From: an uncultured beta proteobacterium
GTDB taxonomy: Bacteria; Pseudomonadota; Gammaproteobacteria; Burkholderiales; Burkholderiaceae
Length of the DNA: 64,000 nucleotides
Direction: 5' to 3'
NCBI GenBank assembly: GCA_903826775.1
Contig: CAIKFU010000104.1
Coordinates: forward strand, 51,686-115,685
The stretch's first letter is position 1, and every line of letters starts with the position of its first letter. The notes beneath the pieces were generated by a model, which searched no databases, was not told the DNA's origin, and was given only the letters and a program-made list of their open reading frames with translations. A program made the translations under genes and the position numbers. Below are positions 1 through 8,879 of the stretch, one piece after another.

Positions 1-62
1 TATAAAATTCTCAATTTCAGCGATACAATGGCGAATCGAAAGACCCTTCAAAGAGGAGATAA

Positions 63-1466
63 ATGATGGCCCGTAGGTTTAGCAAAATATTCCTTGCTGC
101 AACACTCTTTAGCGCTTCCCTGAGCTCCAACTTCGTTAAAGCGGACGCAAATTATCCGGGCATCATAGGCAAAGATAACTGGCTTTACTATAACTATGAA
201 ATCACTACAGCTGCTGATGTTCCGAAAGTTAATGGAATGCTCGATACCATCAGGCGCTTTAATAAGGTGCTCGCAGCCAACGGAATTGCCATGGTGGCCA
301 CCTTTGTTCCCATCAAAATGCGTGTCTATCCCGAATTTTTACCTCCTACATTAAAAGTAAATGCGGAGACCCAAGGTGGGTATGCCCGCTTATCGCAAGT
401 ATTGCGTGCAGGGCAGGTCAATGTCATAGACATTAATGCTCCTATGATGGATGCTGCAAACAAAACCAAATATGCGCCTTACCCACTCTTTTTAAGGCTC
501 GATAGGCACTGGTCTCCTAGTGGCGCGTTAGTAGTTGCAGACGCGATTAAGGCGGGAATTGAAGCTAACCCGGCCCTTAAGAAAGTCTATGACGCTACGC
601 CCGTACAGGCTTATAAATTGGAGATTAGCAAGGATAAGAAGACGCTCAACTCCCATGACCTCGTTGGGCAATTATCCCCACAGGATCAAGCGTCTCACAA
701 TTACCCCCCTGAAAGCTCGTTGCTATTTAAGGCGGTCCGATCTACCCCTGGCAGCAGCCCATCAGGAATAGTCGTTCTGGGTAGTAGCTACTCTATGGAG
801 TGGACGGGATTCCCAGATGCGTTGCGTAGCGCCCTACAGCGCGACATTACGTTTTCAACAGCCCATGGGCCAATTGGGCCTTGGTATGGCGCCATCTCCT
901 ACTTTAGCGACGAATCCGTTCAAGCTAAACCCCCAAAATTACTGATTTTGGAAATGTCGGAACGGGAATTGCACATTACGCCCGATGCCGACTATCGCGA
1001 GCCCCGTTACAGGATGCTGAACTCTACCGATTGGCTCCTGCGCGTGTCTGCATTGGTTCAGCAAAGCTGCAAAGCTTCTTCTGTCACCGGAAAGATTGCC
1101 TCAACCGGTCTGGCTTCCAAGCCAGGTGCTCAAAAATCGGACGGGGTCAGTGTTGACTCGACTACCGAAGCGGATTTCATTGACATCGACTTTAACAACC
1201 CCATCACTAAGTTGGATTACATCGCTGCTCAATTGGTTGCCTCCGGCGTCAAAACCATCACCCTAGAAGCTAGTGGGCCCGATACCGCGCCTCGCAAAAT
1301 CTTGGTTGAAGTAAAAGGCGACAAGGTCGTTCGCGCTTTGAAGTACCCGCTGCTCTCGATGACCGGTAAGGGGTATACCAAAGTTCGCATTTACCCTGGA
1401 AATACTTCAGGCTTCTCCTTCCAAGGGCTAAAGGTCTGTCGTCAACCGGAAGACCTTCTTAGCTAG
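63..1466 (+). CDS. AlgX/AlgJ-like polysaccharide O-acetyltransferase (SGNH-hydrolase-like)
   Basis: A 467-residue exported protein. The N-terminus is a signal peptide (MARR, hydrophobic core, then NFVKADA). The SGNH-like acetyltransferase domain shows an Asp-x-His motif at D147/H149 (LDRHWSPSG) and a nucleophile motif GSSYS with the likely serine at S242, matching the AlgX GTSYS arrangement. Residues about 365-460 form a beta-rich C-terminal part resembling the AlgX carbohydrate-binding module. The family moves acetyl groups onto exopolysaccharide in the periplasm, with acetyl supplied by an MBOAT membrane protein. That partner is not in the window and could lie just upstream. The start is chosen from an AGGAG-type ribosome site at about 52-61; the next codon is also ATG. 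The polysaccharide substrate cannot be told from sequence. Confidence 0.72.
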   Translation: MMARRFSKIFLAATLFSASLSSNFVKADANYPGIIGKDNWLYYNYEITTAADVPKVNGMLDTIRRFNKVLAANGIAMVATFVPIKMRVYPEFLPPTLKVNAETQGGYARLSQVLRAGQVNVIDINAPMMDAANKTKYAPYPLFLRLDRHWSPSGALVVADAIKAGIEANPALKKVYDATPVQAYKLEISKDKKTLNSHDLVGQLSPQDQASHNYPPESSLLFKAVRSTPGSSPSGIVVLGSSYSMEWTGFPDALRSALQRDITFSTAHGPIGPWYGAISYFSDESVQAKPPKLLILEMSERELHITPDADYREPRYRMLNSTDWLLRVSALVQQSCKASSVTGKIASTGLASKPGAQKSDGVSVDSTTEADFIDIDFNNPITKLDYIAAQLVASGVKTITLEASGPDTAPRKILVEVKGDKVVRALKYPLLSMTGKGYTKVRIYPGNTSGFSFQGLKVCRQPEDLLS

Positions 1467-1514
1467 GCAAGCCTAATCAGAGAGTGCTGACTGGCTCCCT
1501 CGCTTTTAATATAA

Positions 1515-1544
1515 AAGTTCCTCTATTTCAAAATAGGGGAACTT
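1515..1544 (-). terminator. Rho-independent terminator after tRNA-Thr
   Basis: Inverted repeat with arms 1515-1528 and 1531-1544, nearly perfect with one G-T pair. On the minus strand the stem is followed by a T-rich run (CTTTTATATT), so it fits best as the end of the sspB/tRNA-Thr transcript. On the plus strand the following bases are less T-rich, but the hairpin may also stop the converging AlgX-like transcript. Confidence 0.65.
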
Positions 1545-1619
1545 CATTGAAGAGAAGTTTTGCCAGAGGAATGAAGATAAAGTCTAGTTGTACACGCTTT
1601 TAGACATTAATAAAATATT

Positions 1620-1695
1620 TGGTGCCCCTTGTCCGACTCGAACAGACCACCTACTGATTACAAATCAGTTGCTCTACCAGATGAGCTAAAGGGGC
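1620..1695 (-). tRNA. tRNA-Thr (anticodon UGU)
   Basis: A 76-nt cloverleaf on the minus strand with acceptor stem GCCCCTT/AAGGGGC, discriminator A and an encoded CCA end. The anticodon arm CTGAT-TTGTAAT-CAG carries TGT, reading ACA (Thr). The T loop TTCGAGT and D loop AGCTCATCTGGTAGAGC are standard. It starts 17 nt after the sspB stop codon. Confidence 0.95.
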
Positions 1696-1704
1696 AAGGG
1701 CTAC

Positions 1705-1735
1705 ATTCTAACTTATTTCACGACCTTTAACGAAG
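1705..1735 (-). promoter_or_regulatory. Possible tRNA-Thr promoter inside the 3' end of sspB
   Basis: A TAGAAT hexamer (1705-1710, minus strand) ends 9 nt before the mature tRNA 5' end, the right place for a tRNA -10 box. The -35 region, overlapping the end of sspB, is only a weak match. The tRNA may therefore have its own start in addition to read-through from sspB. Confidence 0.35.
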
Positions 1736-2120
1736 GTCTGGTGTTTTTTTCAATCAAACCCTTTGAGCCCTTTTCTTGGACATCATCGGGATCAGGGGTA
1801 GGAGCTCCATCAAACGGAAATGACATGCCTTGCCCATTCTCACGGGCATAAATAGCCAAAACATGAGAAACCGGAAATAAAATTTTTCTGGGAATCCCCC
1901 CAAATCGGGCTTGAAAACTAATCCAATCGTTTTCAATACTCAGTTGATGACAAGCTTCGGATGAAAGATTTAAAACAATTTCATTATTCTTAACAAATTC
2001 CATTGGGACCTCAACGCGCGAATCCACCAATACGGCGATGAAGGGCGTAAAACCAAAATCCGAGCACCACTGATGCAGGGCTCGGATTAAGTATGGTTTG
2101 GTACTTGGAACGTCTGCCAT
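1713..2120 (-). CDS. sspB: ClpXP protease specificity-enhancing factor SspB
   Basis: About 135 residues. An N-terminal SspB fold (KPYLIRALHQWCSDFGFTP, then a beta-rich part with FGGIPRKILFPVSHVLAIYARENG) binds ssrA-tagged and other substrates. A flexible acidic linker leads to a C-terminal RPSLKVVK, which matches the ClpX-docking XB motif. It hands tagged proteins to ClpXP in the cytoplasm. I take the ATG of MADVPSTKPY as the start; the frame extends five codons further only to a TTG. It lies just downstream of sspA in the usual sspAB pair. Confidence 0.93.
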   Translation of the reverse strand: MADVPSTKPYLIRALHQWCSDFGFTPFIAVLVDSRVEVPMEFVKNNEIVLNLSSEACHQLSIENDWISFQARFGGIPRKILFPVSHVLAIYARENGQGMSFPFDGAPTPDPDDVQEKGSKGLIEKNTRPSLKVVK

Positions 2121-2158
2121 ATCGGCAATATTCAATGAAGCCGACCTTAATGCGTCGC

Positions 2159-2770
2159 TTAACGACGCATTACTTTCTCTGAAGGTGTTAAGGCTTCAAT
2201 ATAAGCTGGTCGACTAAAAATACGTTCTGCGTATTTAAGCAATGGGGCCGCGTTTCTGGATAAATCGATGCCATAGTGCTCTAAACGCCACAACAATGGG
2301 GCAATAGACACATCCAGCATGGAGAAGTCATCGCCCAACATGTACTTGTTCTTGACAAAGATTGGAGCTAGCTGAGTTAAACGATCCCGTATGGCTAAAC
2401 GGGCCTTTTCATGATTCTTTTCAGCAACTTTCCCTTTTTCATTCTCAAGAGTAGAAACATGAACAAACAGCTCCTTCTCAAAATTAAACAAAAAAAGGCG
2501 TGCGCGTGCACGCGCAACCGGATCAGGCGGCATTAACTGTGGATGAGGAAAACGCTCATCAATGTATTCATTAATAATGTTTGATTCATACAAAATCAAA
2601 TCGCGTTCAACCAAAATGGGTACCTGTCCGTATGGGTTCATGACCGAGATATCTTCTGGCTTGTTAAACAAGTCGACATCGCGAATCTCAAAATCCATAC
2701 CTTTTTCGAAAAGTACCAAGCGGCAGCGTTGCGAGAATGGGCAATTTGTGCCCGAGTACAACACCATCAT
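2159..2770 (-). CDS. sspA: Stringent starvation protein A (GST-fold, RNA polymerase-associated)
   Basis: About 203 residues with a glutathione-S-transferase fold: a thioredoxin-like N-terminal half (VLYSGTNCPFSQRCRLVLFEKG, then the cis-Pro motif GQVPILV and an ESNIINEYIDERFPHPQL segment) and a helical C-terminal half. SspA binds RNA polymerase and alters promoter use under starvation; family members lack normal GST activity. Tandem ATG codons at 2770 and 2767 follow a GGAA ribosome site. It lies between petC and sspB on one strand, the conserved pet-ssp arrangement of betaproteobacteria. Confidence 0.92.
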   Translation of the reverse strand: MMVLYSGTNCPFSQRCRLVLFEKGMDFEIRDVDLFNKPEDISVMNPYGQVPILVERDLILYESNIINEYIDERFPHPQLMPPDPVARARARLFLFNFEKELFVHVSTLENEKGKVAEKNHEKARLAIRDRLTQLAPIFVKNKYMLGDDFSMLDVSIAPLLWRLEHYGIDLSRNAAPLLKYAERIFSRPAYIEALTPSEKVMRR

Positions 2771-2805
2771 ATGCAAAATTCCTTAAAAAAATGCTTAATA
2801 AATCT

Positions 2806-3579
2806 TTAGTGAATGTCTTTCCAGTAGGCTTTATTCAAGCGCCATGCCAAAAGGCTAAAGAACGCTAAGAATAACAACACTACAACGCCAAGACGCTTAC
2901 GCTCAAGCTGAACCGGCTCAGCCATCCACGACATAAAAGCTACCAAGTCAGCGATATTATCGTCGTATTCCTGAGATTTCATTGTTCCAGGGGTTAATTG
3001 CTCAAACCCAACAAACACTTTTTCGGTTTTTTCTGGATCGTGTGGATCCTTAATCAACTCAAATTTAGCTGCCCGTTCCCCTTGCAATTGCCATAAAACA
3101 TGGGGCATTCCCACATTCGGGTACACCATATTATTCCAACCTGTTGGACGCTCATCATCCTTATAAAAAGAGCGCAGGTAGGTATAAAGCCAATCAGTCC
3201 CACGAGCCCTTGCTTCTACTGACAAATCGGGGGGGTTTTTACCAAACCATTCCTTAGCCTCTTTTGGATTCATCGAGACTTTCATCAGATCGCCTACTTT
3301 GGCATCGCCCATGATGAGGTTTTCTTTGATCTGCTGTTCGGTTAAACCAATATCTCGCAGACGGTTGTACCGTACATCGACTGCCGAATGGCATCCAAGG
3401 CAATAATTAACAAACAACTTGGCGCCATTTTGCAAGGAAGCATTGTTGCTTACGCGATTCGGGGCTGAATCCAAAGGAAAACCGCCTTCATTTGCGTTGG
3501 CAAGCGCGCCCAAACCCAGGGTGGCTGTCACGATTACAACCTGGCAGGCGCCCATCAAAGTTTGCAGAATTTCTTTCAT
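2806..3579 (-). CDS. petC: Cytochrome c1 of the bc1 complex
   Basis: 257 residues with an N-terminal signal peptide (hydrophobic residues 10-29), a single c-type haem site CLGCH at 60-64, and a C-terminal membrane anchor (VVVLLFLAFFSLLAWRLNKAYWKDIH) that holds the haem domain on the periplasmic face. Cytochrome c1 passes electrons from the Rieske centre to soluble cytochrome c. The frame is open 51 codons further upstream, into the end of petB, but the ATG at 3579 has an AGGAA ribosome site and is followed by a proper signal peptide. Confidence 0.95.
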   Translation of the reverse strand: MKEILQTLMGACQVVIVTATLGLGALANANEGGFPLDSAPNRVSNNASLQNGAKLFVNYCLGCHSAVDVRYNRLRDIGLTEQQIKENLIMGDAKVGDLMKVSMNPKEAKEWFGKNPPDLSVEARARGTDWLYTYLRSFYKDDERPTGWNNMVYPNVGMPHVLWQLQGERAAKFELIKDPHDPEKTEKVFVGFEQLTPGTMKSQEYDDNIADLVAFMSWMAEPVQLERKRLGVVVLLFLAFFSLLAWRLNKAYWKDIH

Positions 3580-3610
3580 ACTCGTTCCTAATTTCTCTTT
3601 GGTATCTGAA

Positions 3611-5011
3611 TTAATGGGACTTAAAAGTAACACGGCTAGGCACTGGTTTAAATGTCCCCAGCTTGCTCCAATAAGGCATTCCCAAGAAAAAGCCCAAGTA
3701 GTAAATTGTGCATACTTGAGAAAGTTTCTCAAATATTGGTGACGGCGGTTGAATTCCCAGGTACCCCAAAATCACAAAACTCACCACAAATACGCCATAG
3801 ATGTATTTGTGGAAATTTGGACGATACCGAATCGATTTCACCGGGGAGTTATCCAGCCAAGGCAGGAAAAACAGGATTACGACTGATCCACCCATGATGA
3901 CCACACCCCAAAATTTAGCATCGAGGTAATAAAAGCCTACCGCTAAACCAGCCAGGATGAGAATACATAAGCCCTTGATTTTTATATCTTTTACAGATTT
4001 CATCGCCAAGCCAATAATGACTGCTAGGAATATCCATAAAGGCAGCAAGAAACTTGTCGTCGTTGCTCTTAACATGGAGTAAAACGGGGTGAAGTACCAA
4101 ACTGGAGCGATATGCAGTGGGGTCTGGAGCGGATCAGCCGGGATGAAGTTGTTCGCCTCCAAAAAGTATCCGCCCATTTCGGGGGCAAAAAAGACCACAA
4201 AGGCAAAAATCATCAAGAAAATCCCTAGCCCCATTGTGTCGTGGACCGAATAGTAGGGATGAAAGGGTATCCCATCAACAGGATGGCCATTTGCATCTAA
4301 ATTTTCTTTAATTTCAATACCATCAGGATTATTTGAACCCACCTCATGCAATGCAATGATGTGCGCCACCACCAAACCGATCAATACCAATGGAATGGCA
4401 ATCACGTGAAAAGCAAAGAAACGATTGAGCGTTGCATCACCCACTACATAATCACCGCGAAGCCACAAAGACAAGTCCGGTCCAATGAATGGAATGGCAG
4501 AAAATAGGTTCACGATTACTTGAGCACCCCAGTAGGACATTTGACCCCATGGCAGCAGGTAACCAAAGAAAGCCTCACCCATCAACAGCAGGAAAATCGC
4601 ACAACCAAACACCCAAATCAACTCACGAGGCTTGCGGTAAGAACCGTAAATCAAACCCCGAAACATGTGCAAATACACAACTACAAAGAACATGGATGCG
4701 CCCGTGGAGTGCATGTAGCGGATCAACCAACCCCAAGGCACTTCGCGCATGATGTATTCCACTGAATCAAAAGCCTTTGCAGCATCCGGCTTGTAATTCA
4801 TGGTTAGGAAAATGCCTGTAAAAATCTGCAATGCCAAGACGACAATGGATAAGACTCCAAAGACGTACCAAATATTGAGATTTTTTGGGGCGTAATACTC
4901 GCTCATATGGGTTTTAAACATCGCCGTGAGCGGAAAACGGGAATCAACCCAAGCCAACAGTTTTTGGCTTAATGGGGCATTTTCTGGAACTTTTATTTCG
5001 TGGAACGCCAT
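3611..5011 (-). CDS. petB: Cytochrome b of the bc1 complex
   Basis: 466 residues with eight or more membrane spans. It carries haem-ligand histidines in YMHSTGASMFFVVVYLHMFRG and in the FFAFHVIAIPLVLIGLVVAHI span. The Qo-site motif reads PVWY (IAPVWYFTPFY) rather than mitochondrial PEWY, as in many beta- and gammaproteobacteria. It oxidises ubiquinol and builds the proton gradient with PetA and PetC. A strong AAGGAG ribosome site precedes the ATG, and petA ends 10 nt upstream, so the genes are one operon. Confidence 0.96.
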   Translation of the reverse strand: MAFHEIKVPENAPLSQKLLAWVDSRFPLTAMFKTHMSEYYAPKNLNIWYVFGVLSIVVLALQIFTGIFLTMNYKPDAAKAFDSVEYIMREVPWGWLIRYMHSTGASMFFVVVYLHMFRGLIYGSYRKPRELIWVFGCAIFLLLMGEAFFGYLLPWGQMSYWGAQVIVNLFSAIPFIGPDLSLWLRGDYVVGDATLNRFFAFHVIAIPLVLIGLVVAHIIALHEVGSNNPDGIEIKENLDANGHPVDGIPFHPYYSVHDTMGLGIFLMIFAFVVFFAPEMGGYFLEANNFIPADPLQTPLHIAPVWYFTPFYSMLRATTTSFLLPLWIFLAVIIGLAMKSVKDIKIKGLCILILAGLAVGFYYLDAKFWGVVIMGGSVVILFFLPWLDNSPVKSIRYRPNFHKYIYGVFVVSFVILGYLGIQPPSPIFEKLSQVCTIYYLGFFLGMPYWSKLGTFKPVPSRVTFKSH

Positions 5012-5021
5012 TTATTTCTCC

Positions 5022-5624
5022 TTAGGCTTTCTTATCATCGCCAATCAGAATCTTGGTGTCGCTTAGATACATATGCGGCGGCACTTCAAGGTTATCTGGG
5101 GCTGGTTTGTTCTTATAAACACGTCCTGCCATGTCAAAAGTCGATCCATGACATGGGCACAAGAAACCGCCTGGCCAAGTATTGGGCAAAGAAGGTTGTG
5201 GTCCAGCTTCAAATTTCGCCGTTGGAGAGCAGCCCAAATGGGTACAAATCCCCACCACAACGAGATACTCCGGCTTTATAGAGCGATTTTCATTTCGTGC
5301 ATAAGGGGGGGTCAATGAATCTTGATTTCTTAATGATTCGGGATCTGCCAATTCACTATCGTTTTTAGGCAATTCTGCAACCTGTTCGGGAGTTCTGCGA
5401 ACCACCCAAACCGGTTTACCACGCCATTCGACGGTTCTCATTTCATCCGGCTGCATACCGGAGATATCAATCTCAACGGCCGCTCCAGCCGCCTTGGCGC
5501 GCTCAGAGGGTTCTAAACTATCCACAAAAGGATAAAGGGCTGCGGCACCGCCAACACCCCCAACCACCGAAGTGGCGATCAGCCAATTGCGGCGATCCTT
5601 GTCCATGCTGGGCTTGTCACTCAT
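5022..5624 (-). CDS. petA: Rieske iron-sulfur subunit of the bc1 complex
   Basis: 200 residues. A twin-arginine-like start (MDKDRRNWLIATSVVGG) precedes the single N-terminal membrane span, fitting Tat-dependent export of a folded 2Fe-2S protein. The Rieske boxes CTHLGC (C127-C132) and CPCHGS (C156, C158, H159) supply two Cys and two His ligands. It is the first gene of petABC, divergent from mscL across about 128 bp. The tat genes needed for its export are at 18.4-20.0 kb. Confidence 0.96.
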   Translation of the reverse strand: MSDKPSMDKDRRNWLIATSVVGGVGGAAALYPFVDSLEPSERAKAAGAAVEIDISGMQPDEMRTVEWRGKPVWVVRRTPEQVAELPKNDSELADPESLRNQDSLTPPYARNENRSIKPEYLVVVGICTHLGCSPTAKFEAGPQPSLPNTWPGGFLCPCHGSTFDMAGRVYKNKPAPDNLEVPPHMYLSDTKILIGDDKKA

Positions 5625-5707
5625 TTACAAAATTCCTCAAAAGAAGCATTTATAGGTGGAAATTGCTTAAAGCGTCGATTTTAAAGTAAAAAGTAGTCTA
5701 CGCGACA

Positions 5708-5735
5708 AAGAACTGGGGTTAATCTATATTGTTTA
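5708..5735 (+). promoter_or_regulatory. Possible mscL promoter
   Basis: In the divergent petA-mscL spacer a -35-like GCGACA is followed after about 17 bp by TATATT, then by an AGAGAGG ribosome site and the mscL ATG. The -10 is a good match and the -35 partial, so this is only a candidate. Confidence 0.3.
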
Positions 5736-5752
5736 CAGAAAGAGAGGTTTTT

Positions 5753-6187
5753 ATGACCGTTTTAAAAGAATTTCGTGACTTTGCCGTAAAGGGCAATGTA
5801 ATTGATTTGGCAGTCGGTGTAATCATCGGCGGAGCCTTTGGAAAAATCGTCGACTCCCTTGTCAATGACATCGTAATGCCCCTAATTTCAGCCCTTTTAG
5901 GGGGAAAAATTGATTTTACAAACTTATTTATTGTTCTTGGTAACCCACCAGACAATATCCCCCGCACCTTTGATGCGATGAAAAAGGCCGGGGTTCCCGT
6001 TTTTGCGTACGGCAACTTTATTACTATTTCAATCAACTTTCTACTGCTGGCATTTGTCATCTTTCAAATGGTTAAATTGGTAAATAAGGTACGCATCATG
6101 GACGATGTACCGGCAACACCACCGGTAGCCCCCACTCCGGAAGACGTCATCCTCCTGCGAGAAATTCGCGATAGCCTGAAGAAGTAA
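5753..6187 (+). CDS. mscL: Large-conductance mechanosensitive channel MscL
   Basis: 144 residues, normal for the family. The signature [20 protein letters not shown] forms the pore-lining first span, a long periplasmic loop follows, then a second span ([19 protein letters not shown]) and a charged C-terminal helix ([11 protein letters not shown]) that bundles in the pentamer. It opens under membrane tension to release solutes on osmotic downshock. The ATG at 5753 has an AGAGAGG ribosome site; an upstream TTG in frame adds only eight unconserved residues. It lies 24 bp before the DegS-like gene and may share its transcript. Confidence 0.96.
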   Translation: MTVLKEFRDFAVKGNVIDLAVGVIIGGAFGKIVDSLVNDIVMPLISALLGGKIDFTNLFIVLGNPPDNIPRTFDAMKKAGVPVFAYGNFITISINFLLLAFVIFQMVKLVNKVRIMDDVPATPPVAPTPEDVILLREIRDSLKK

Positions 6188-6211
6188 TTTAACGAAGATC
6201 CCCTCGAAAAT

Positions 6212-7399
6212 ATGCTTAAGCGCCTTTGGTTTTTATTTGCCCAATGTATTACGATTTTATTGGCCGTCTGGTTTATTGTTACAACCCTCAAACCAGGTTG
6301 GTTAAACGGGGTACAGATTCACTCTTTGGTGGACAAGGTCACACTCAAGGAAAGTGATGTCGATAGTCAATCCATAAACCCCGGCTCTTATCACGAGGCG
6401 GTGAAGCGTTCAATGCCAGCTGTTGTTAATATTTTTAGCAGTAAGGCACAAGCAAAAATCAAACCCCACAAAGGAAATGGCGCTGACGGCGCTAACCCAA
6501 ATGATTTGTTTTATAAATTCTTTTTTGGTGATCAACCGCCGGAAGAAGAGCCTATTTCAAGTCTAGGCTCGGGAGTCATTGTTAGCCCTGAAGGAATCAT
6601 CTTAACTAATCATCACGTTATCGATGGAGCCGATGACATTGATATTGCTTTAGCAGACGGTAGAAAATTTAAGGCAAAAATTATCGGCAGCGATCCCGAT
6701 ACCGATGTTGCTGTTCTGAAGATTGAAGCAAAACAACTTCCCACCCCCATTACCCTTGGACAGATCGAATCCGTAAGGGTTGGGGATGTCGTGCTTGCCA
6801 TTGGCAATCCATTTGGAGTAGGGCAAACCGTAACGTCCGGAATTGTTTCTGCATTGGGTCGTGACCACTTAGGGATCAACACCTTCGAAAATTTTATTCA
6901 AACCGATGCAGCAATTAATCCCGGCAACTCTGGAGGAGCCCTAGTCGATACAAGAGGCAATCTCATTGGAATCAATACTGCGATTTTTTCCAACAGCGGA
7001 GGCTCAATGGGAATTGGCTTTGCTATCCCGATTAATCTGGCAAAGCAAGTAATGGAATCCATCCTGACAAACGGTAGCGTAACCCGCGGCTGGATCGGTG
7101 TTGAGCCTCAGAACCTATCCAAGGAATTATCCGAATCATTAGGATTGCCTGCGACAACCGAAGGAGTCTTATTATCGGGCGTTCTCGAAGGAGGCCCTGC
7201 AGATCGAGGCGGCGCAAAACCTGGTGATGTCTTAACCTATGTAAACGATCAAGGTGTAAAAGACGTCACGGGATTATTGAATCGAATCGCCCAATTTGGG
7301 CCGGGCGATGCAGTAATCTTAAAAGTATTACGCAAGGGAAAGGAAGTAACCCTAACGGTTCAAATCGGGAAACGGCCTAAAGCAGTCAAACGCGGTTAA
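6212..7399 (+). CDS. Membrane-anchored HtrA-family serine protease (DegS/AlgW-like)
   Basis: 395 residues. An N-terminal uncleaved-looking membrane anchor (about residues 5-28, hydrophobic with no clear cleavage site) is followed by a trypsin-like domain with triad H135 (TNHHVI), D165 (DTDVAVLK) and S240 (GNSGG), then one C-terminal PDZ domain starting at GWIGVEP. One PDZ plus an N-terminal anchor is the DegS/AlgW plan, whereas DegP and DegQ have two PDZ domains and a signal peptide. Such proteases sense misfolded outer-membrane proteins and cut the anti-sigma factor RseA. No rseA/rpoE genes are in the window, so that specific role is inferred. Confidence 0.88.
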   Translation: MLKRLWFLFAQCITILLAVWFIVTTLKPGWLNGVQIHSLVDKVTLKESDVDSQSINPGSYHEAVKRSMPAVVNIFSSKAQAKIKPHKGNGADGANPNDLFYKFFFGDQPPEEEPISSLGSGVIVSPEGIILTNHHVIDGADDIDIALADGRKFKAKIIGSDPDTDVAVLKIEAKQLPTPITLGQIESVRVGDVVLAIGNPFGVGQTVTSGIVSALGRDHLGINTFENFIQTDAAINPGNSGGALVDTRGNLIGINTAIFSNSGGSMGIGFAIPINLAKQVMESILTNGSVTRGWIGVEPQNLSKELSESLGLPATTEGVLLSGVLEGGPADRGGAKPGDVLTYVNDQGVKDVTGLLNRIAQFGPGDAVILKVLRKGKEVTLTVQIGKRPKAVKRG

Positions 7400-7420
7400 A
7401 TCGGCAGCATTAAAACGGGG

Positions 7421-8155
7421 TTACCCAGGCAAGATTTTTGATAGAAAATCCTTTGCTCGCGGAGAGCGCGCTTCTGGATTCCCAAAAAATTCATCCTTTG
7501 AGCAATCCTCGATGATGTGGCCGTGATCCATAAAAATCACGCGATTGCTCACCTTGCGTGCAAAACCCATTTCATGAGTTACACAACACATGGTCATCCC
7601 AATATCCGCCAACTTCACCATAACATCCAATACCTCGCCAACCATTTCGGGATCCAACGCAGAAGTGGGCTCATCAAAAAGCATCACAATGGGATCCATG
7701 CTGAGAGCGCGTGCTATGGCAACCCTTTGCTGCTGGCCACCAGAAAGCTGTCCTGGAAATTTATCCTTTTGCGCACTTAATCCAACGCGTTCCAAATACA
7801 TCAAGCCATGAGACTTTGCTTCATCAGTTGAACGTCCCAGCACTTTTATCTGCGCAAGAGTGAGGTTTTCTGTAATGCTCAGATGCGGGAAAAGTTCAAA
7901 ATGCTGAAACACCATTCCGACTCGCGCCCTCAGCTTTGGCAAATCCGTTGTTGGGGCATGCAATGCAACGCCATCCACGTAAATCTCTCCAGATTGAAAA
8001 GGCTCTAGAGCATTAATCGTTTTGATTAACGTGGATTTTCCTGAGCCGGATGGTCCACAAATCACGACTACTTCACCTTTCTTGATGGATGTACTGCAAT
8101 CCGTCAGAACCTGAAATGACCCATACCACTTAGAAACACTTTTTAGCTCAATCAT
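7421..8155 (-). CDS. gltL: Glutamate/aspartate ABC importer, ATPase subunit
   Basis: 244-residue ABC ATPase of the polar amino-acid uptake class: Walker A GPSGSGKS at about 34-41, signature LSGGQQQR, Walker B VMLFDEP, then the switch histidine region [22 protein letters not shown] that typifies GlnQ/GltL. It powers import through GltJ-GltK. It is the last gene of gltI-J-K-L on the minus strand and ends 21 bp from the convergent protease gene, with no clear terminator between them. Confidence 0.9.
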   Translation of the reverse strand: MIELKSVSKWYGSFQVLTDCSTSIKKGEVVVICGPSGSGKSTLIKTINALEPFQSGEIYVDGVALHAPTTDLPKLRARVGMVFQHFELFPHLSITENLTLAQIKVLGRSTDEAKSHGLMYLERVGLSAQKDKFPGQLSGGQQQRVAIARALSMDPIVMLFDEPTSALDPEMVGEVLDVMVKLADIGMTMCCVTHEMGFARKVSNRVIFMDHGHIIEDCSKDEFFGNPEARSPRAKDFLSKILPG

Positions 8156-8199
8156 GATGATCTACTTTATTTTCATCCCTAGAAGGTTCTGCAAACCCA

Positions 8200-8868
8200 T
8201 TAACGAATAATCGCAACTTTTGCCTGAATTATGCGAACGACTTTTGACAAAGAAAAACAAATTATGAAATAAGTGGCTGCGGCCAATATGTACGTCTCTA
8301 TCGGTCGACCATAATTTTTTCCAGCAATTTCAAATCCCTTTAAGAGATCATAAGCACCGATGGCATAGACCAAAGACGTATCCTGAAAAAGTACGATCGT
8401 TTGCGTCATAAACACCGGGATCATATTTCTAAAGGCCTGCGGTAAAACCACCAAACGCATGTTTTGACCATAGCTCATTCCCAAGGCTTGTGCAGCAAAG
8501 CTTTGGCCTTTCGGTACCGACTGAATACCTGCCCGAACAATCTCCGAGAAAAATGCCGCCTCAAATGCAATAAAGGTTATGGTTGCCGATAAATCCGCGC
8601 CTATTGGCCTACCGATGAGTATTGGAATCAATAAGAAAAACCACAAAATCACCATAACCAATGGAATGGACCTCATTACATTGACGTAAATCGTGGCTAT
8701 ATATACCAGCGCAGACTTTCCCGATAAGCGCATTAACGCCAAAAAAGTCCCGAAAATAATTCCACCAACTGTTGCGAAAATCGTTAATTGCAGGCTAAAC
8801 AGCAACCCCTTGAGAATGTAATTGGTGAATAATTCCCAGTTATAAAAACTTAGATCTAGGCTCATCAT
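8200..8868 (-). CDS. gltK: Glutamate/aspartate ABC importer, permease subunit
   Basis: 222 residues with about five membrane spans. The cytoplasmic EAA loop reads EIVRAGIQSVPKGQSFAAQALG, the ATPase-docking motif of His/Glu/Gln-type permeases. It pairs with GltJ to form the inner-membrane channel. Two adjacent ATG codons mark the start, and gltJ ends 11 bp upstream. Assignment to glutamate/aspartate rather than another polar amino acid rests on the four-gene arrangement and overall similarity. Confidence 0.87.
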   Translation of the reverse strand: MMSLDLSFYNWELFTNYILKGLLFSLQLTIFATVGGIIFGTFLALMRLSGKSALVYIATIYVNVMRSIPLVMVILWFFLLIPILIGRPIGADLSATITFIAFEAAFFSEIVRAGIQSVPKGQSFAAQALGMSYGQNMRLVVLPQAFRNMIPVFMTQTIVLFQDTSLVYAIGAYDLLKGFEIAGKNYGRPIETYILAAATYFIICFSLSKVVRIIQAKVAIIR

Positions 8869-8879
8869 GTGCGCACCAT

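Noticed and set aside
3580..3732. A longer cytochrome c1 N-terminus overlapping petB
   Set aside because: The extension lies in another frame of petB, whereas ATG 3579 has a ribosome site and begins a signal peptide.
5719..6060. A 113-codon frame antisense to mscL
   Set aside because: Shadow of mscL; no independent support.
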